Shown: one piece after another, positions 8,807-17,985 of the stretch
Layout of the letters: every line of letters starts with the position of its first letter
How positions within the stretch are numbered: position 1 is the first letter of the stretch
Origin: an uncultured Atopobiaceae bacterium
GTDB taxonomy: Bacteria; Actinomycetota; Coriobacteriia; Coriobacteriales; Atopobiaceae
Length of the DNA: 64,000 bases
NCBI GenBank assembly: GCA_910579165.1
Contig: CAJTTF010000001.1
Span: 124,001-188,000, forward strand
Reading direction: 5' to 3'
Notes under the pieces: model-generated
The model's database searches: none
Seen by the model: only the letters and a program-made list of their open reading frames with translations
Told to the model about the DNA's origin: nothing
Made by a program: the position numbers and the translations under genes

Positions 8807-10558
8807 ATGCGCAACAGCGATGAAAAACAAGAACGCATCTCGGGCGAGAAGAAGTATCGTCGCGCTTCTCGGCGTAGCGATGTTCAAGAAGTCAAGCACG
8901 TAGATGATACCCGTTATCAATCGGCGGTTGCCGGTGCGTATCCCACTCCGCCGCAAGAAGATCCGCATCCTGCGCGCTTCATAGAAAATCCCTACGATCT
9001 GCAAACTGCCAAACAGACCAAGGCAGCCAAGTTAAAAAGCCAAAAGGTAAAGGCCGACAAAGCCGCCCAGGCGCAAAAAGATGCTCCACGCCATTTTGCT
9101 GTGCCTGTTGAGGGGGACGCCAAAGAAAATACTGCAGCAAAGAAGCAAGCCAAATCCACGCCTTTCAAAAAACGCAGTAAGCCAAAACATGCCGCGCCTG
9201 CTCCTCACGCTGCAGGATATAAAGCTCCCGTTGAAGACCCCCTGAAGCATCTCTCGGAATCTGAATCAGACACGCCTTTGGCCGCTCCAAACAGAGTGGG
9301 CTATCAGTCTGCCACAGAGGAATTCAGGAAAAGCAGCACACCTCGCCGGCCTGATAAAAAGACCGTATTTAAGGCCGTCCTTATTATTGTTGCTGTTTTT
9401 GTTGGCGTTGGGCTTCTTGGTCTTGTCGCGTGGGTTAATCGCAGTGTTACCTTCACGTTGAATGGTGACGAAGAAACCACTCGAGCTGGGACACCCATCA
9501 CAAGCATTATGGAGGAAAAGCACCTGTCTTACACTCCCGGAAATCTTGTGAGTGTGACGGGCAATGTTCTCAAACAAGGAGATGGCAATCCGTTTTCGCT
9601 TAAGCTCAATGGCCAAGACTTGCCCTATGACGAAGCGAAGAGTCTGTGCATCTTTGGAGAGGAAATCGTGGAGTTGGGCGATGGTGGCAACGTGATGGAA
9701 CCCTACGATTCTACCGTCCAAGAACAACTGCCAACACTTGTTATGGATGGTACCGGGGGCTCTATTGGCTACGTGAGCCAGTGGCCTTCTCCTGGAAAGA
9801 TTGAAATGCGCACGGGCAAGATGAGCGGAGAGACGGCTCCTGGCGACACTATCGAACCGCTTAAAAATGCAATCATCACCAACAAACTTATTACGCCCGC
9901 TAATGGCGAGAAACTAGTTGCGCTTACGTTTGATGACGGTCCGTCTGAATACACCGCACGCTACCTTCAGATTCTTGCTCAGTACAATGCGCACGCAACG
10001 TTTTGCGAGCTGTACGGCAATATAGTTCAGTATCCAGAGGCAGCAAAGGCCATTATTGCCGCGGATAACCAAATCATTTCACATACCAAAACGCACTCCG
10101 AGCTCAATAGTCTCACGCCCGCAGAGCTTCAAGCGGAACTGAGTGATACTTTTGCATTAATCCAAAGCACTACGGGTCAAAAAACGACGTCCGTGCGTCC
10201 TCCTTACGGAACAATTGATGAGAATGTTTGGCTTAACAGCAACGGTCTTATGAGTCTCTCTGTTTTATGGACTCAGGACTCCCGCGACTGGGAGCGTCCA
10301 GGCGCTTCCGCAATCGTATCCAACGCGCTTGCCAACATTGGCCCTGGCAGCATAATCCTCATGCATGATGGTGGCGGCAACCGCGATCAAGACCTAGAAG
10401 CCCTCCCGCAAATCCTTCAGACCCTTACGGCACAGGGATACAAGTTTGTCACGCTCAAAGATCTGCTGGCCTCAGATCCAAGCATCCCCAAGGAGATCGC
10501 TTCTTGCGATGCAACGATGCCTGAAGGGCTTACGTGGCCCACAACCACTGGCGATTGA
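8807..10558 (+). CDS. Membrane-anchored polysaccharide deacetylase (NodB domain)
   Basis: A 583-residue type II membrane protein. Residues 1-185 are a long cytoplasmic, charged, low-complexity region, residues about 190-210 (VLIIVAVFVGVGLLGLVAWV) form the single membrane helix, and residues about 375-560 form a NodB deacetylase domain outside the cell. The metal and catalytic motifs are intact: LTFDDGPS, SHTKTH, RPPYG and ILMHDGGG. The likely substrate is peptidoglycan or another surface glycan; N-deacetylation of peptidoglycan confers lysozyme resistance in several Gram-positives. The gene ends 12 bp before the MgtE-like gene. Confidence 0.88.
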   Translation: MRNSDEKQERISGEKKYRRASRRSDVQEVKHVDDTRYQSAVAGAYPTPPQEDPHPARFIENPYDLQTAKQTKAAKLKSQKVKADKAAQAQKDAPRHFAVPVEGDAKENTAAKKQAKSTPFKKRSKPKHAAPAPHAAGYKAPVEDPLKHLSESESDTPLAAPNRVGYQSATEEFRKSSTPRRPDKKTVFKAVLIIVAVFVGVGLLGLVAWVNRSVTFTLNGDEETTRAGTPITSIMEEKHLSYTPGNLVSVTGNVLKQGDGNPFSLKLNGQDLPYDEAKSLCIFGEEIVELGDGGNVMEPYDSTVQEQLPTLVMDGTGGSIGYVSQWPSPGKIEMRTGKMSGETAPGDTIEPLKNAIITNKLITPANGEKLVALTFDDGPSEYTARYLQILAQYNAHATFCELYGNIVQYPEAAKAIIAADNQIISHTKTHSELNSLTPAELQAELSDTFALIQSTTGQKTTSVRPPYGTIDENVWLNSNGLMSLSVLWTQDSRDWERPGASAIVSNALANIGPGSIILMHDGGGNRDQDLEALPQILQTLTAQGYKFVTLKDLLASDPSIPKEIASCDATMPEGLTWPTTTGD

Positions 10559-10570
10559 TAGGAGAGGACG

Positions 10571-12436
10571 ATGCAGCAATACTTCTCTCAAATGCTTGGC
10601 GTTCCGGTCCTAGATGCCACAGGCGAAGAAATTGGAAAAGTAAATGATCTAGGAATTGCAACGGGAGAAGTCTTTCCCCGCGTCACCTCGCTTGCATTTA
10701 AGGGTCCCGGCGCCGAGCCCTTCATGATTAGTTGGCGCAAGTACGTTGACTCCCTCGATGATGACGGGCTGCATCTAAAAGTTCCTGCAGGAGAAATCCG
10801 CTTTTCCTATCTGCAGCCTGAAGAAGTTCTCATCGCGCGCGACCTTTTAAATCATCAAATTGTTGACACTCGCGGCCTCAAAGTTGTGCGCGTAAACGAT
10901 TTAAAGCTTTCGCAATCTGGCACCAACCAAATTCGTCTTCTGGGTGCAGAGGTTGGAGCTCGAGGCATTCTCCGCAGCCTCTCTGTGCATCTAGAAAAAG
11001 CAGTTCTCAAAATTGCAAGACTCTTCCATCACGAAATTCCTGAAAAGATAATCGCTTGGAGTTATATGGACCTTCTCGACAAACAACTCAAAGATGTGCA
11101 ACTCTCTGTTTCACACAAAACGCTGGAGCAAATGCACCCCGCCGACATTGCAGACATTATTGAAAAGCTCGATCCTCGTCTACGATCTCAAGTTTTTGCG
11201 CAGTTAGACGTGGCTCGCGCCGCCGATGCTATGGCGGAGTTGGATGAAGACCAGGCTGCAGAGATTATGCACGACATGGATGCCAATGAAGCCTCTCGTA
11301 TGCTCTCTGAAATGAATCCAGACGACGCTGCTGAGCTCGTGAGCGAGCTGGATTACGAAAAGGCCGAAACGCTCCTGCGCATGATGGGAGTTAAGGAAGA
11401 GCGCGCCATCCGCCAGCTCTTGGGCTACAAAGAAGATACCGCCGGCCGCATTATGACGAGCGAGTTTCTGGCCCTCAACCCCGAGAAGACCGTCGCTGAC
11501 GCTATCGTTGCTGTAAAGCAGGCGGAGCGCGATGAGGCAGAGATGACAAACTACCTCTACCTGGTGGACGACGAAAAGAAGCTCAAAGGCGTTTTGTCTC
11601 TGCGTCAGCTTCTTGTAAATAAGGATTCCGATAAGCTTTCCTCCATCATGGAGAAGGAACTCATCACTTGTAATCCGGATACGGATCAAGAGGACGTTGC
11701 CGAGAACATCTCCAAATACAACTTACTAGCGCTCCCCGTTGTTCAAGAGGATGGAAAGCTTGTAGGCATTGTCACGGTTGATGATGCACTCGATGTTCTT
11801 GAGGAGGAACACGAAGAGGACCTGCAGTTAGCGGGAGCACATGCAAGCGGCGATAATGACCGGCGTGATGGTCCTTCAGAGCTGCAATGGATTCTCACAA
11901 ATCAGCTGTGGTTTTTCTTCTGGGCAATAGGCGCGTTTTTGCTTGGTCTTTTAGCAATCTGTTTTCATCTTCCTTCGGGGACCTTCCTTTCTATCATTGC
12001 CCTTCCCGTGGCACTTCTCATGGGAGATGCCATGATTAACTCGGTTACCAATTTCTACATTGAGCATGACAGCGATGACGAGGACAAACCAAGTCTTGTG
12101 GGCTTTGCACTTAAAGGGTTAAGTGGCGCGTTCATTTTTATGCTCCTGATGGTTCTCATCGTGCTGGGGCTGTCCGGCCTGGTGACGGGAAGCAGCATCT
12201 TAAGCACCGCTCTGCCTTTTATTGATTGCGGCTTTTTGACGGCAGCGATTGTCTCTCTTTTGCTCTACGCGTGTGCTCCGCTTTACTTGCGCGTTCTTTA
12301 TATACGCGATGAAAACGGTAAAGATACGTCCCGTACCACGATGCGCATCATTACGTTCCTCCTTGCGGTGGCACTCTTTATCGTCTTGGCGTGCGTCCTT
12401 TGTCAGATACCGGCTCTTCTAGGATTCATGGGATAG
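10571..12436 (+). CDS. MgtE-like protein: PRC-barrel-like, MgtE-N, CBS pair and an atypical membrane domain
   Basis: The first 160 residues contain two PRC-barrel-like segments (GEEIGKVNDLGI, RGLKVVRVNDL). Residues about 190-300 show the MgtE N-terminal superhelix with repeated MHDMDANEASRML-type units, and residues about 305-425 are a CBS pair; together these form the cytosolic Mg2+ sensor of MgtE. The membrane part (from residue 438) has about five hydrophobic segments and lacks, by eye, the conserved Gly/Pro pore motifs of the MgtE channel. The stop overlaps the start of the NRAMP-related gene by one base, so the two are translationally linked. It may be a sensor or regulator for that transporter rather than a channel. 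Confidence 0.75.
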   Translation: MQQYFSQMLGVPVLDATGEEIGKVNDLGIATGEVFPRVTSLAFKGPGAEPFMISWRKYVDSLDDDGLHLKVPAGEIRFSYLQPEEVLIARDLLNHQIVDTRGLKVVRVNDLKLSQSGTNQIRLLGAEVGARGILRSLSVHLEKAVLKIARLFHHEIPEKIIAWSYMDLLDKQLKDVQLSVSHKTLEQMHPADIADIIEKLDPRLRSQVFAQLDVARAADAMAELDEDQAAEIMHDMDANEASRMLSEMNPDDAAELVSELDYEKAETLLRMMGVKEERAIRQLLGYKEDTAGRIMTSEFLALNPEKTVADAIVAVKQAERDEAEMTNYLYLVDDEKKLKGVLSLRQLLVNKDSDKLSSIMEKELITCNPDTDQEDVAENISKYNLLALPVVQEDGKLVGIVTVDDALDVLEEEHEEDLQLAGAHASGDNDRRDGPSELQWILTNQLWFFFWAIGAFLLGLLAICFHLPSGTFLSIIALPVALLMGDAMINSVTNFYIEHDSDDEDKPSLVGFALKGLSGAFIFMLLMVLIVLGLSGLVTGSSILSTALPFIDCGFLTAAIVSLLLYACAPLYLRVLYIRDENGKDTSRTTMRIITFLLAVALFIVLACVLCQIPALLGFMG

Positions 12437-13692
12437 TGGAGACGTCTCCTCAAAAGAAGAAGCATTTGCGCATCGCCATGGTCCTGGCGGCCATGGGACC
12501 TGGTCTTGTTGCTGCGTTGGCCGGCACCGATGCGGGCGGCATTGCAACGTATTCAAATGCGGGATCGCTATTTGGATTGCAGCAGCTCTGGACGTGTCCC
12601 GTCATGTGCTTCTTTCTCATTGTTGCTCAGGAGACGGCCGCGCGTATGGGATGCGTTACGGGCAAGGGCCTTGCCGGTCTCATCCGAGAACAGTTTGGCG
12701 TACGCCTCTCGGTCGTTGCTATGCTGGCCGTGCTTGTCTCGAATTCGTTCGTTACGCTATCCGAATTTGCTGGCATAGCTTCCGGCATGGAGCTCTTTGG
12801 CGTGCCTGCCTACATTTCCGTTCCTATAGCAGGCATCGTGGTTTGGCTCCTTACAATCTCCGGCTCCTACAAGCGCATCGAGAAAGTTCTTCTCGCCATT
12901 GCGTGCATCTTTGTCACCTACATCATTGCTGGTTTTCTCGTTCAGCCCAATTGGGGTCAAGCGGCTTTCTTCACGATTGTTCCCCACATAGAGCCCACTC
13001 CGGTGTATTTATCGCTCCTTGTTGCAAACATTGGTACCACCATTGCGCCTTGGATGCTTTTCTTGCAGCAGGCCAATGTTGTCGAAAAGAACGTTGGACC
13101 AGAGGAAGTACCCTATCAGCGCATAGATACAGCTACGGGCGCCATCATTGCGAGCGCTATCAGTTGGTTCATTTTGCTTGCCACAGGCTCTACGCTCTAT
13201 CAGCACAACGTGGGAGAAGTGCACGAGGCGGCACAAGCTGCTCTCGCCTTAGCGCCTGTTGCAGGAAATGCCGCTTCCGCTCTGTTTGGTCTTGGTCTTG
13301 TGGGCGCATCACTCTTGGCGGCGTGCGTGTTGCCGGGCATAACAAGCTCTGCTATATGTGAGGCATTTGGCTGGGAATCAGGTGCAAATACTTCACTTAA
13401 AGAGGCACCCGCTTATCATTTCATCATTTCGGCTATCGTGATCTTCTCGATAATCCTCGTTCTGATACCGGGCATTGATCTCTTCGCCGTTATGATGGTG
13501 GCTCAGGTTGTGAACGGCGTTCTTTTACCAGTGCTCATGATTTACATGGTGCGCATTGCCTCCAATAAGCGCGTCATGGGTAAATATAAGAACTCTATGT
13601 TCTGGACGGGCATTACTTGGTTTGCCATTGTCGCTATCATCATTCTTACAATCATTATGTTTGTGTTGCAAGCAATGGGTTATGGTGGCTGA
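12436..13692 (+). CDS. NRAMP-related (SLC11-like) transporter, probable Mg2+ transporter of the NRMT type
   Basis: An 11-helix NRAMP-fold protein. The canonical metal-site motif DPGN of helix 1 is DAGG here (residues 32-35), and the helix 6 MPH motif is APW (residues 204-206). Loss of the Asn and of the transition-metal-selecting Met is what distinguishes the NRAMP-related Mg2+ transporters known from Eggerthella lenta, so Mg2+ rather than Mn2+/Fe2+ is the likely substrate. The GTG start at 12436 overlaps the stop of the MgtE-like gene (TAGTG); an upstream in-frame GTG at 12391 is less likely. The companion gene carries MgtE sensor domains, supporting a magnesium role. Confidence 0.82.
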   Translation: METSPQKKKHLRIAMVLAAMGPGLVAALAGTDAGGIATYSNAGSLFGLQQLWTCPVMCFFLIVAQETAARMGCVTGKGLAGLIREQFGVRLSVVAMLAVLVSNSFVTLSEFAGIASGMELFGVPAYISVPIAGIVVWLLTISGSYKRIEKVLLAIACIFVTYIIAGFLVQPNWGQAAFFTIVPHIEPTPVYLSLLVANIGTTIAPWMLFLQQANVVEKNVGPEEVPYQRIDTATGAIIASAISWFILLATGSTLYQHNVGEVHEAAQAALALAPVAGNAASALFGLGLVGASLLAACVLPGITSSAICEAFGWESGANTSLKEAPAYHFIISAIVIFSIILVLIPGIDLFAVMMVAQVVNGVLLPVLMIYMVRIASNKRVMGKYKNSMFWTGITWFAIVAIIILTIIMFVLQAMGYGG

Positions 13693-13695
13693 TAG

Positions 13696-15051
13696 ATGAA
13701 ACGAAGTGTACCGGCTCTCACCATACTCTCTGCTGCGCTTGTGCAGTTTATTGTGTGCCTTGACACATTTATCATCAACGTAGCTCTTCCTACGCTCACC
13801 ACGCAACTCAATGGCAACGCCTTTACTGCGCAGTGGACCGTGGATGCCTACACACTTGCATTTGCCAGTCCGCTTCTTTTGATGGGAAGTCTTACCGATA
13901 AATTCGGCGGAAAGCGGCTCTTTACTATAGGCATTGTGGGTTTTGGAATCAGTTCGCTCATATGCGCGCTTTCAACCACCATGGAAGCGCTTATTGTAGG
14001 GCGCGCGCTCTTGGGTTTGTGTGCGGCAAGCACGGTGCCCGCCTCTATGGCACTTATTAAGGAAGCTTATCCCAACGAGAAGAAACAGGCAGTAGCTCTT
14101 GGGTTCTGGATGAGTGCGGGATCGGTTGCAGGAGGCGTGGGTCCCTTGGTGGGTGGCCTCTTAACGCCTATAGATTGGCGTCTCATCTTTACTATCAATA
14201 TTCCCGTATGCATTGCCGCGCTTTGTCTCATACCCTTCTTAAAGGCGTCTAACAAAAAGGTGGCCTCTTTTGATCCTTTAGGGCAAATCCTTTCGACCAT
14301 GGGCATCGTGCTATTTGTTGGAGGGATTATTGAAGGGGGAGAATGGGGCTACGCGGATCCTAAAACGATTGTGCTTCTCTTATTAGGACTTGCGGGGATT
14401 GCGCTATTTCTACTTTGGCAAACCGAGGCCAAAACCCCTATGATGCCGCTGAAGCTCTTTCGCACGCGTGCCATGCGCATTGCTGATTTTGCCGGCTTTG
14501 GCTTTATTTTCAGTTGGTTTGGCGCCATCTTTATTTGTTCAAGCTACGTTCAAACATCGCTAGGGATGTCTGCGTTGGCTGCAGGAGTACTCTTCATCCC
14601 TGCATCTATCGGAGCGTTTCCGTGCAATCTTCTTGCTGGTGTAATGACGGCGAAATTTGGCGAGAAGGTTCCCATGGTGCTTGGCTTTGCTGGCGCCGGA
14701 ATTGCGTGCTTTGTTCTTGCTTTCTTCGCCTTCTCGTTTTCCACGCTGCCATACCTTTTGCTTGTCTGCATGTTGCCTTTTGTTGTTTTTGGTGGATCCA
14801 TCACTATGCCGCCGGCATCAGCATTGGTTCTTGAAAATACTTCGCAAGAGCTGGCAGGCATTGCGAGTGGTGCATTTAATACGTTCCGACAAATTGGCGC
14901 AAGCATCGCTATTGCCGTTTATGGTTCCATCATGACAGCAACGGTGCTACAACCTGCGGTAGGGATGGGATTATGCTTTGCCCTTGGCGCCCTACTTAAC
15001 GGCGCCGTCTTCTTAAGCTGCCTTGGCCTTAATAAGAAAGCAGCATCATAA
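13696..15051 (+). CDS. MFS drug/metabolite exporter (DHA2/EmrB-QacA-like)
   Basis: A 451-residue transporter with about 12-14 membrane segments. The loop after helix 2 reads GSLTDKFGGKRLF, the MFS motif A, and ALVQFIVCLDTFIINVALPT with WTVDAYTLAFA near the N-terminus is typical of the 14-helix DHA2 drug:H+ antiporter group, although the protein is on the short side for it. It should export drugs or metabolites by proton antiport. It starts 4 bp after the NRAMP-related gene, so it may be cotranscribed with the magnesium module, but no functional link is evident. Confidence 0.85.
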   Translation: MKRSVPALTILSAALVQFIVCLDTFIINVALPTLTTQLNGNAFTAQWTVDAYTLAFASPLLLMGSLTDKFGGKRLFTIGIVGFGISSLICALSTTMEALIVGRALLGLCAASTVPASMALIKEAYPNEKKQAVALGFWMSAGSVAGGVGPLVGGLLTPIDWRLIFTINIPVCIAALCLIPFLKASNKKVASFDPLGQILSTMGIVLFVGGIIEGGEWGYADPKTIVLLLLGLAGIALFLLWQTEAKTPMMPLKLFRTRAMRIADFAGFGFIFSWFGAIFICSSYVQTSLGMSALAAGVLFIPASIGAFPCNLLAGVMTAKFGEKVPMVLGFAGAGIACFVLAFFAFSFSTLPYLLLVCMLPFVVFGGSITMPPASALVLENTSQELAGIASGAFNTFRQIGASIAIAVYGSIMTATVLQPAVGMGLCFALGALLNGAVFLSCLGLNKKAAS

Positions 15052-15063
15052 AGATACGCTTTT

Positions 15064-15169
15064 AAAGGCCGCCAGGACGTGCGGTTAAAGCAGGTCTTGT
15101 TTTAATGAAAACGCAGATCCATACAGGCCGGATTCTAAAGACCAGCGGGACGCGCTGTTTGCGTTAAGA
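15064..15169. repeat. Duplicated end of the GH13 amylase gene
   Basis: The last codons of the minus-strand amylase gene (15135-15169, ending LTQTARPAGL) have a diverged copy at 15064-15094 whose minus-strand translation reads LTARPGGL and then a stop. It lies between the convergent MFS and amylase genes. Confidence 0.65.
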
Positions 15170-16661
15170 GGCGTGCCCCATGCGCGGGGATTTCAATCGT
15201 CATTTGCCAGTCGTTAAGAGTAAAGGTATCGCCGGTAAACTCATCTTTGTAACCCGGTCGGCCTAGACCGTCAACGCTTACGGTTGCGGGGTTATCGGAA
15301 TTGTTAACGGCAACGATGACAGCATCGGTATCAGTGATACGGGCAAAGGCATATTGCTCGTTGGTGAGGTAAAGCTGACGATACTCTCCATAACTGAGGG
15401 CAGGTTGCTCCTTGCGCACTTTTCCTAGGGTGGTAAGCAGGCCTGTGAGAGGATTGTTCTTCTGGGCGCCTTTGAAATCCGAGAGGCTCAGTTTGGGGCG
15501 CACGACCTCGTCGGAGGTGTCAGAGCGAGCACCCTCTATGCCAAACTCAGATCCGTAGTAGAGAGAAGGGACACCTGAGAGCGTGTAGACCAGTGTGTAG
15601 ATGGGAAATAGGTCGGCCCTGTTGTCCACTTTTGAGGCAATGCGCGAGACGTCCTGATTGTCGACAAAGTTATAGAGACCAAGAGCTCCCGGTCCTCTCC
15701 AAGGACCAGTGGCGTCGCCAGCGTCGTTTTCTGAGACATCGGTCTTGCTGCTTTCTGAGGCATCGTCGTTGTTGTTTCCTGAGACATCATCGTTGCCGTT
15801 TCCAGATTCTCCAGCGGCATTGTTGTTGTCGCCGTGCGCTTGAATCTCAGCGGCTAGGCCTTGTAAAAGGTCAATATTTCGGTTTACGGTATGGGCAATT
15901 TCAAAGTAGTTATGCGTATTGTGCGCATTAAAGAGTCCCTGATGCAAAGAATAATTTGTCACGGCGTGCAAGAGGCCCGGTTCTTCCCAGCGGTTGTATT
16001 CGCCATGGATAACCTCACCCATGAGCCAAAAGTCTGGCTTGGCGGCTTCCGTAGCGCTTCGGAGTTCGCGCATAAAATCAAAGTTGAGAACGTCGGCCGA
16101 ATCTAGGCGCAAACCATCAATATCAAACTCCTTAATCCATTGGAGCGTTTGGTCTATGAGATAGGAGCGAACCTGGGGATTCTCTAGATTGAGGCGCACC
16201 AAAATGTCATAACCACGCCAGGTGTCGTAGCTAAAACCATCGTTGTGATAATTGTTTTCATTAAAGTTGATGCCTGAAAACCAGCTGACGTAGGCCGATT
16301 TCTCGCGATTTTGTTGTACGTCCTTAAAGGCCCAAAAATCACGACCCACATGGTTGTAGACCGCGTCAAGAATGACGCGCTGGCCATTTTGATGTGCTTC
16401 TTTTACAAGCTTCTTTAGATCAGCATTGCTTCCCAAGCGGACATCCACCTTAGCGTAATCCGTAGTGTCGTAGCCGTGAGTGGCAGATTCAAAAACAGGT
16501 CCAATGAGGAGAGTATTGGCGCCCAAGCTTTTAGCATGTTTTGTCCATGCGCTTAGACGTGGAATTCTATGCTGGATCTTTCCATAATCATTGTGCTTGG
16601 GAGCTCCCAAGAGCCCCAGTGGATAGATGTGATAAATGATTGCTTCGTTATACCACGCCAT
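15135..16661 (-). CDS. GH13 alpha-amylase family glycosidase, cytoplasmic
   Basis: A 508-residue GH13 enzyme without a signal peptide. Conserved regions are DAVYNH (residues 99-104), GLRLDSAD with nucleophile Asp187, GEV with acid/base Glu216, and NFVDNQD with the transition-state Asp337. It probably acts on maltodextrins or related alpha-glucosides taken up by the cell; exact specificity (amylase, glucosidase, neopullulanase) is not readable. Residues about 277-318 are an Asn/Asp/Ser/Gly-rich insertion between the acid/base region and region IV, encoded by imperfect repeats. The Shine-Dalgarno lies in the last unit of a 16-bp repeat array. Confidence 0.85.
   Translation of the reverse strand: MAWYNEAIIYHIYPLGLLGAPKHNDYGKIQHRIPRLSAWTKHAKSLGANTLLIGPVFESATHGYDTTDYAKVDVRLGSNADLKKLVKEAHQNGQRVILDAVYNHVGRDFWAFKDVQQNREKSAYVSWFSGINFNENNYHNDGFSYDTWRGYDILVRLNLENPQVRSYLIDQTLQWIKEFDIDGLRLDSADVLNFDFMRELRSATEAAKPDFWLMGEVIHGEYNRWEEPGLLHAVTNYSLHQGLFNAHNTHNYFEIAHTVNRNIDLLQGLAAEIQAHGDNNNAAGESGNGNDDVSGNNNDDASESSKTDVSENDAGDATGPWRGPGALGLYNFVDNQDVSRIASKVDNRADLFPIYTLVYTLSGVPSLYYGSEFGIEGARSDTSDEVVRPKLSLSDFKGAQKNNPLTGLLTTLGKVRKEQPALSYGEYRQLYLTNEQYAFARITDTDAVIVAVNNSDNPATVSVDGLGRPGYKDEFTGDTFTLNDWQMTIEIPAHGARLLTQTARPAGL
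15708..15833 (-). repeat. Low-complexity Asn/Asp/Ser insertion inside the GH13 gene
   Basis: About 42 codons made of imperfectly repeated Asn, Asp, Ser and Gly codons, with recurring GTCTCAGG / GATGATGTC-type units on the coding strand. The flanking GH13 sequence reads smoothly on both sides, so it is an expansion in a surface loop. Confidence 0.7.
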
Positions 16662-16666
16662 AAATC

Positions 16667-16778
16667 AAACCTTACTCTGATTAATCTCTACTCTGATCAA
16701 ACCTTACGCTTATTAAATCTTACTTTGATTAAACAGTACTCCAATCAAAGCCTACTCTAATTAAACCTTACTCTGCAT
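16667..16778. repeat. Seven tandem 16-bp repeats in the amylase leader
   Basis: Seven consecutive units with an exact 16-bp period, starting at 16667, 16683, 16699, 16715, 16731, 16747 and 16763, consensus AAACCTTACTCTGATT. The last unit covers the final codons and stop of the CDF gene; the first abuts the amylase start and, read on the minus strand, supplies the AAGG that serves as its ribosome binding site. The array therefore probably began as a duplication of the CDF gene end. Confidence 0.9.
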
Positions 16779-17985
16779 AATCAATGTCTAGATGAATCTT
16801 GTACGTGTAGCCGGGAATCTTTTCCTCAAGTTCCTTTTGAATGGCAGCCAACCATTGCTCGGGGTGCTTAATGTCAAAGCTGCGCACAATATCAAACTGG
16901 ATGATGTTGTCTGTGCGGTTCCAATAGAATCCATGGATGGAAAGAGCATTTTTATGCGCCATAACCATGGTGCTAATCTTCTCAAATAGAGCTTGCTCCT
17001 GAGGATCCTCGGGAGAAACGCCGTAAACACCGCAGGTTATTATAATGTTGTATTGGGCAAGGATTTTGGCAGAAATATTGCGTGATAGGATGTCGATTTT
17101 ATCGGCAGTCATGCTGTGATCGACCGCAATGTGTACGGACCCTATCATCTGATCAGGGCCGTATGAATCCAAGAAGAGATCGTGTACACCCAAGACCTGT
17201 GGAAATGAAGCAATTGTATGCTTGATGTCTTTGGCGAACTGCGGATTAATCCGCGTTCCCAGGACCTGGTCAACAACGTCGCGCGTAATATCCCATCCAG
17301 CTTTAATTACGACGAGCGAGATGAAAGATGATACCCACCCGTCTACGGTTATGTGCAAAAGCACATCACATCCCATGGCGATGACGGCGGTAACGGTGAC
17401 AAGCGCATCAAAGAGTGCATCCACACCAGAGGCCTTAAGTGCATCTGAGTCCGTACGTTTCCCTTGCTTGCGCGTATAGATTCCTAGCAGCAACTTCACG
17501 ACAATTGCCGCAAGCATAATCCACAGATCAAAGGGCGCGTAATCCCCAAAGCTGGGATGAATGATTTTTACAACGGCATCGCGCAGAGCAAAAGCGCCGG
17601 TTGCCATAATGATGAGCCCTATGATGAGGGCGGAGAGATACTCCACACGTCCATAACCCATGGGATGCTTTTTATCGGCAGGCCTTGAAGCCAGCTTTAT
17701 TCCAATAATGGTAACCACCGAGGAAAAGGCGTCGGTGAGGTTGTTAATGCCGTCAAGGATAAAGGCAAGAGAGGAGGCGGCAAAGCCAATTATAAGCTTC
17801 ACTGCAGAGAGCAGGACATTGGTTCCAATGCCAATAAACCCCGTCCTTACGATTACGTGCTTACGCGTCTCACTCGCCTCTTTGGGAGGCGTATTGACAC
17901 CAGATGAAAAAGGCGCATCCGGCGAACCCGATGCACCTTTACTGGATATTGAGATACCTCGTTTTCTAGGCTTCACCTGTGACAT
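16768..17985 (-). CDS. Cation diffusion facilitator (CDF) metal exporter
   Basis: A six-helix CDF protein with a C-terminal cytoplasmic domain. Helix 2 carries DGINNLTDAFSS and helix 5 carries DALFDALVT, the acidic/Asn metal site; an Asn-x3-Asp in helix 2 with Asp-x3-Asp in helix 5 is commoner in Mn or Fe exporters than in the His-Asp Zn exporters, so Mn2+/Fe2+ is somewhat favoured. HPMGYGRVEYLSAL is the usual cytoplasmic loop. The Met at 17985 is chosen; an upstream in-frame Met at 18066 would put 80 bp inside the preceding gene. It overlaps the end of the small acidic gene by 20 bp. Confidence 0.85.
   Translation of the reverse strand: MSQVKPRKRGISISSKGASGSPDAPFSSGVNTPPKEASETRKHVIVRTGFIGIGTNVLLSAVKLIIGFAASSLAFILDGINNLTDAFSSVVTIIGIKLASRPADKKHPMGYGRVEYLSALIIGLIIMATGAFALRDAVVKIIHPSFGDYAPFDLWIMLAAIVVKLLLGIYTRKQGKRTDSDALKASGVDALFDALVTVTAVIAMGCDVLLHITVDGWVSSFISLVVIKAGWDITRDVVDQVLGTRINPQFAKDIKHTIASFPQVLGVHDLFLDSYGPDQMIGSVHIAVDHSMTADKIDILSRNISAKILAQYNIIITCGVYGVSPEDPQEQALFEKISTMVMAHKNALSIHGFYWNRTDNIIQFDIVRSFDIKHPEQWLAAIQKELEEKIPGYTYKIHLDIDYAE

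Noticed and set aside
12594..13361. A 255-codon plus-strand frame overlapping the NRAMP-related gene
   Set aside because: It is in a second frame of a clearly conserved transporter gene, with Cys/His/Arg-rich nonsense composition.
16667..16778. Possible CRISPR array
   Set aside because: The units are contiguous with a 16-bp period and have no spacers, and no cas genes are present. It is a tandem repeat.
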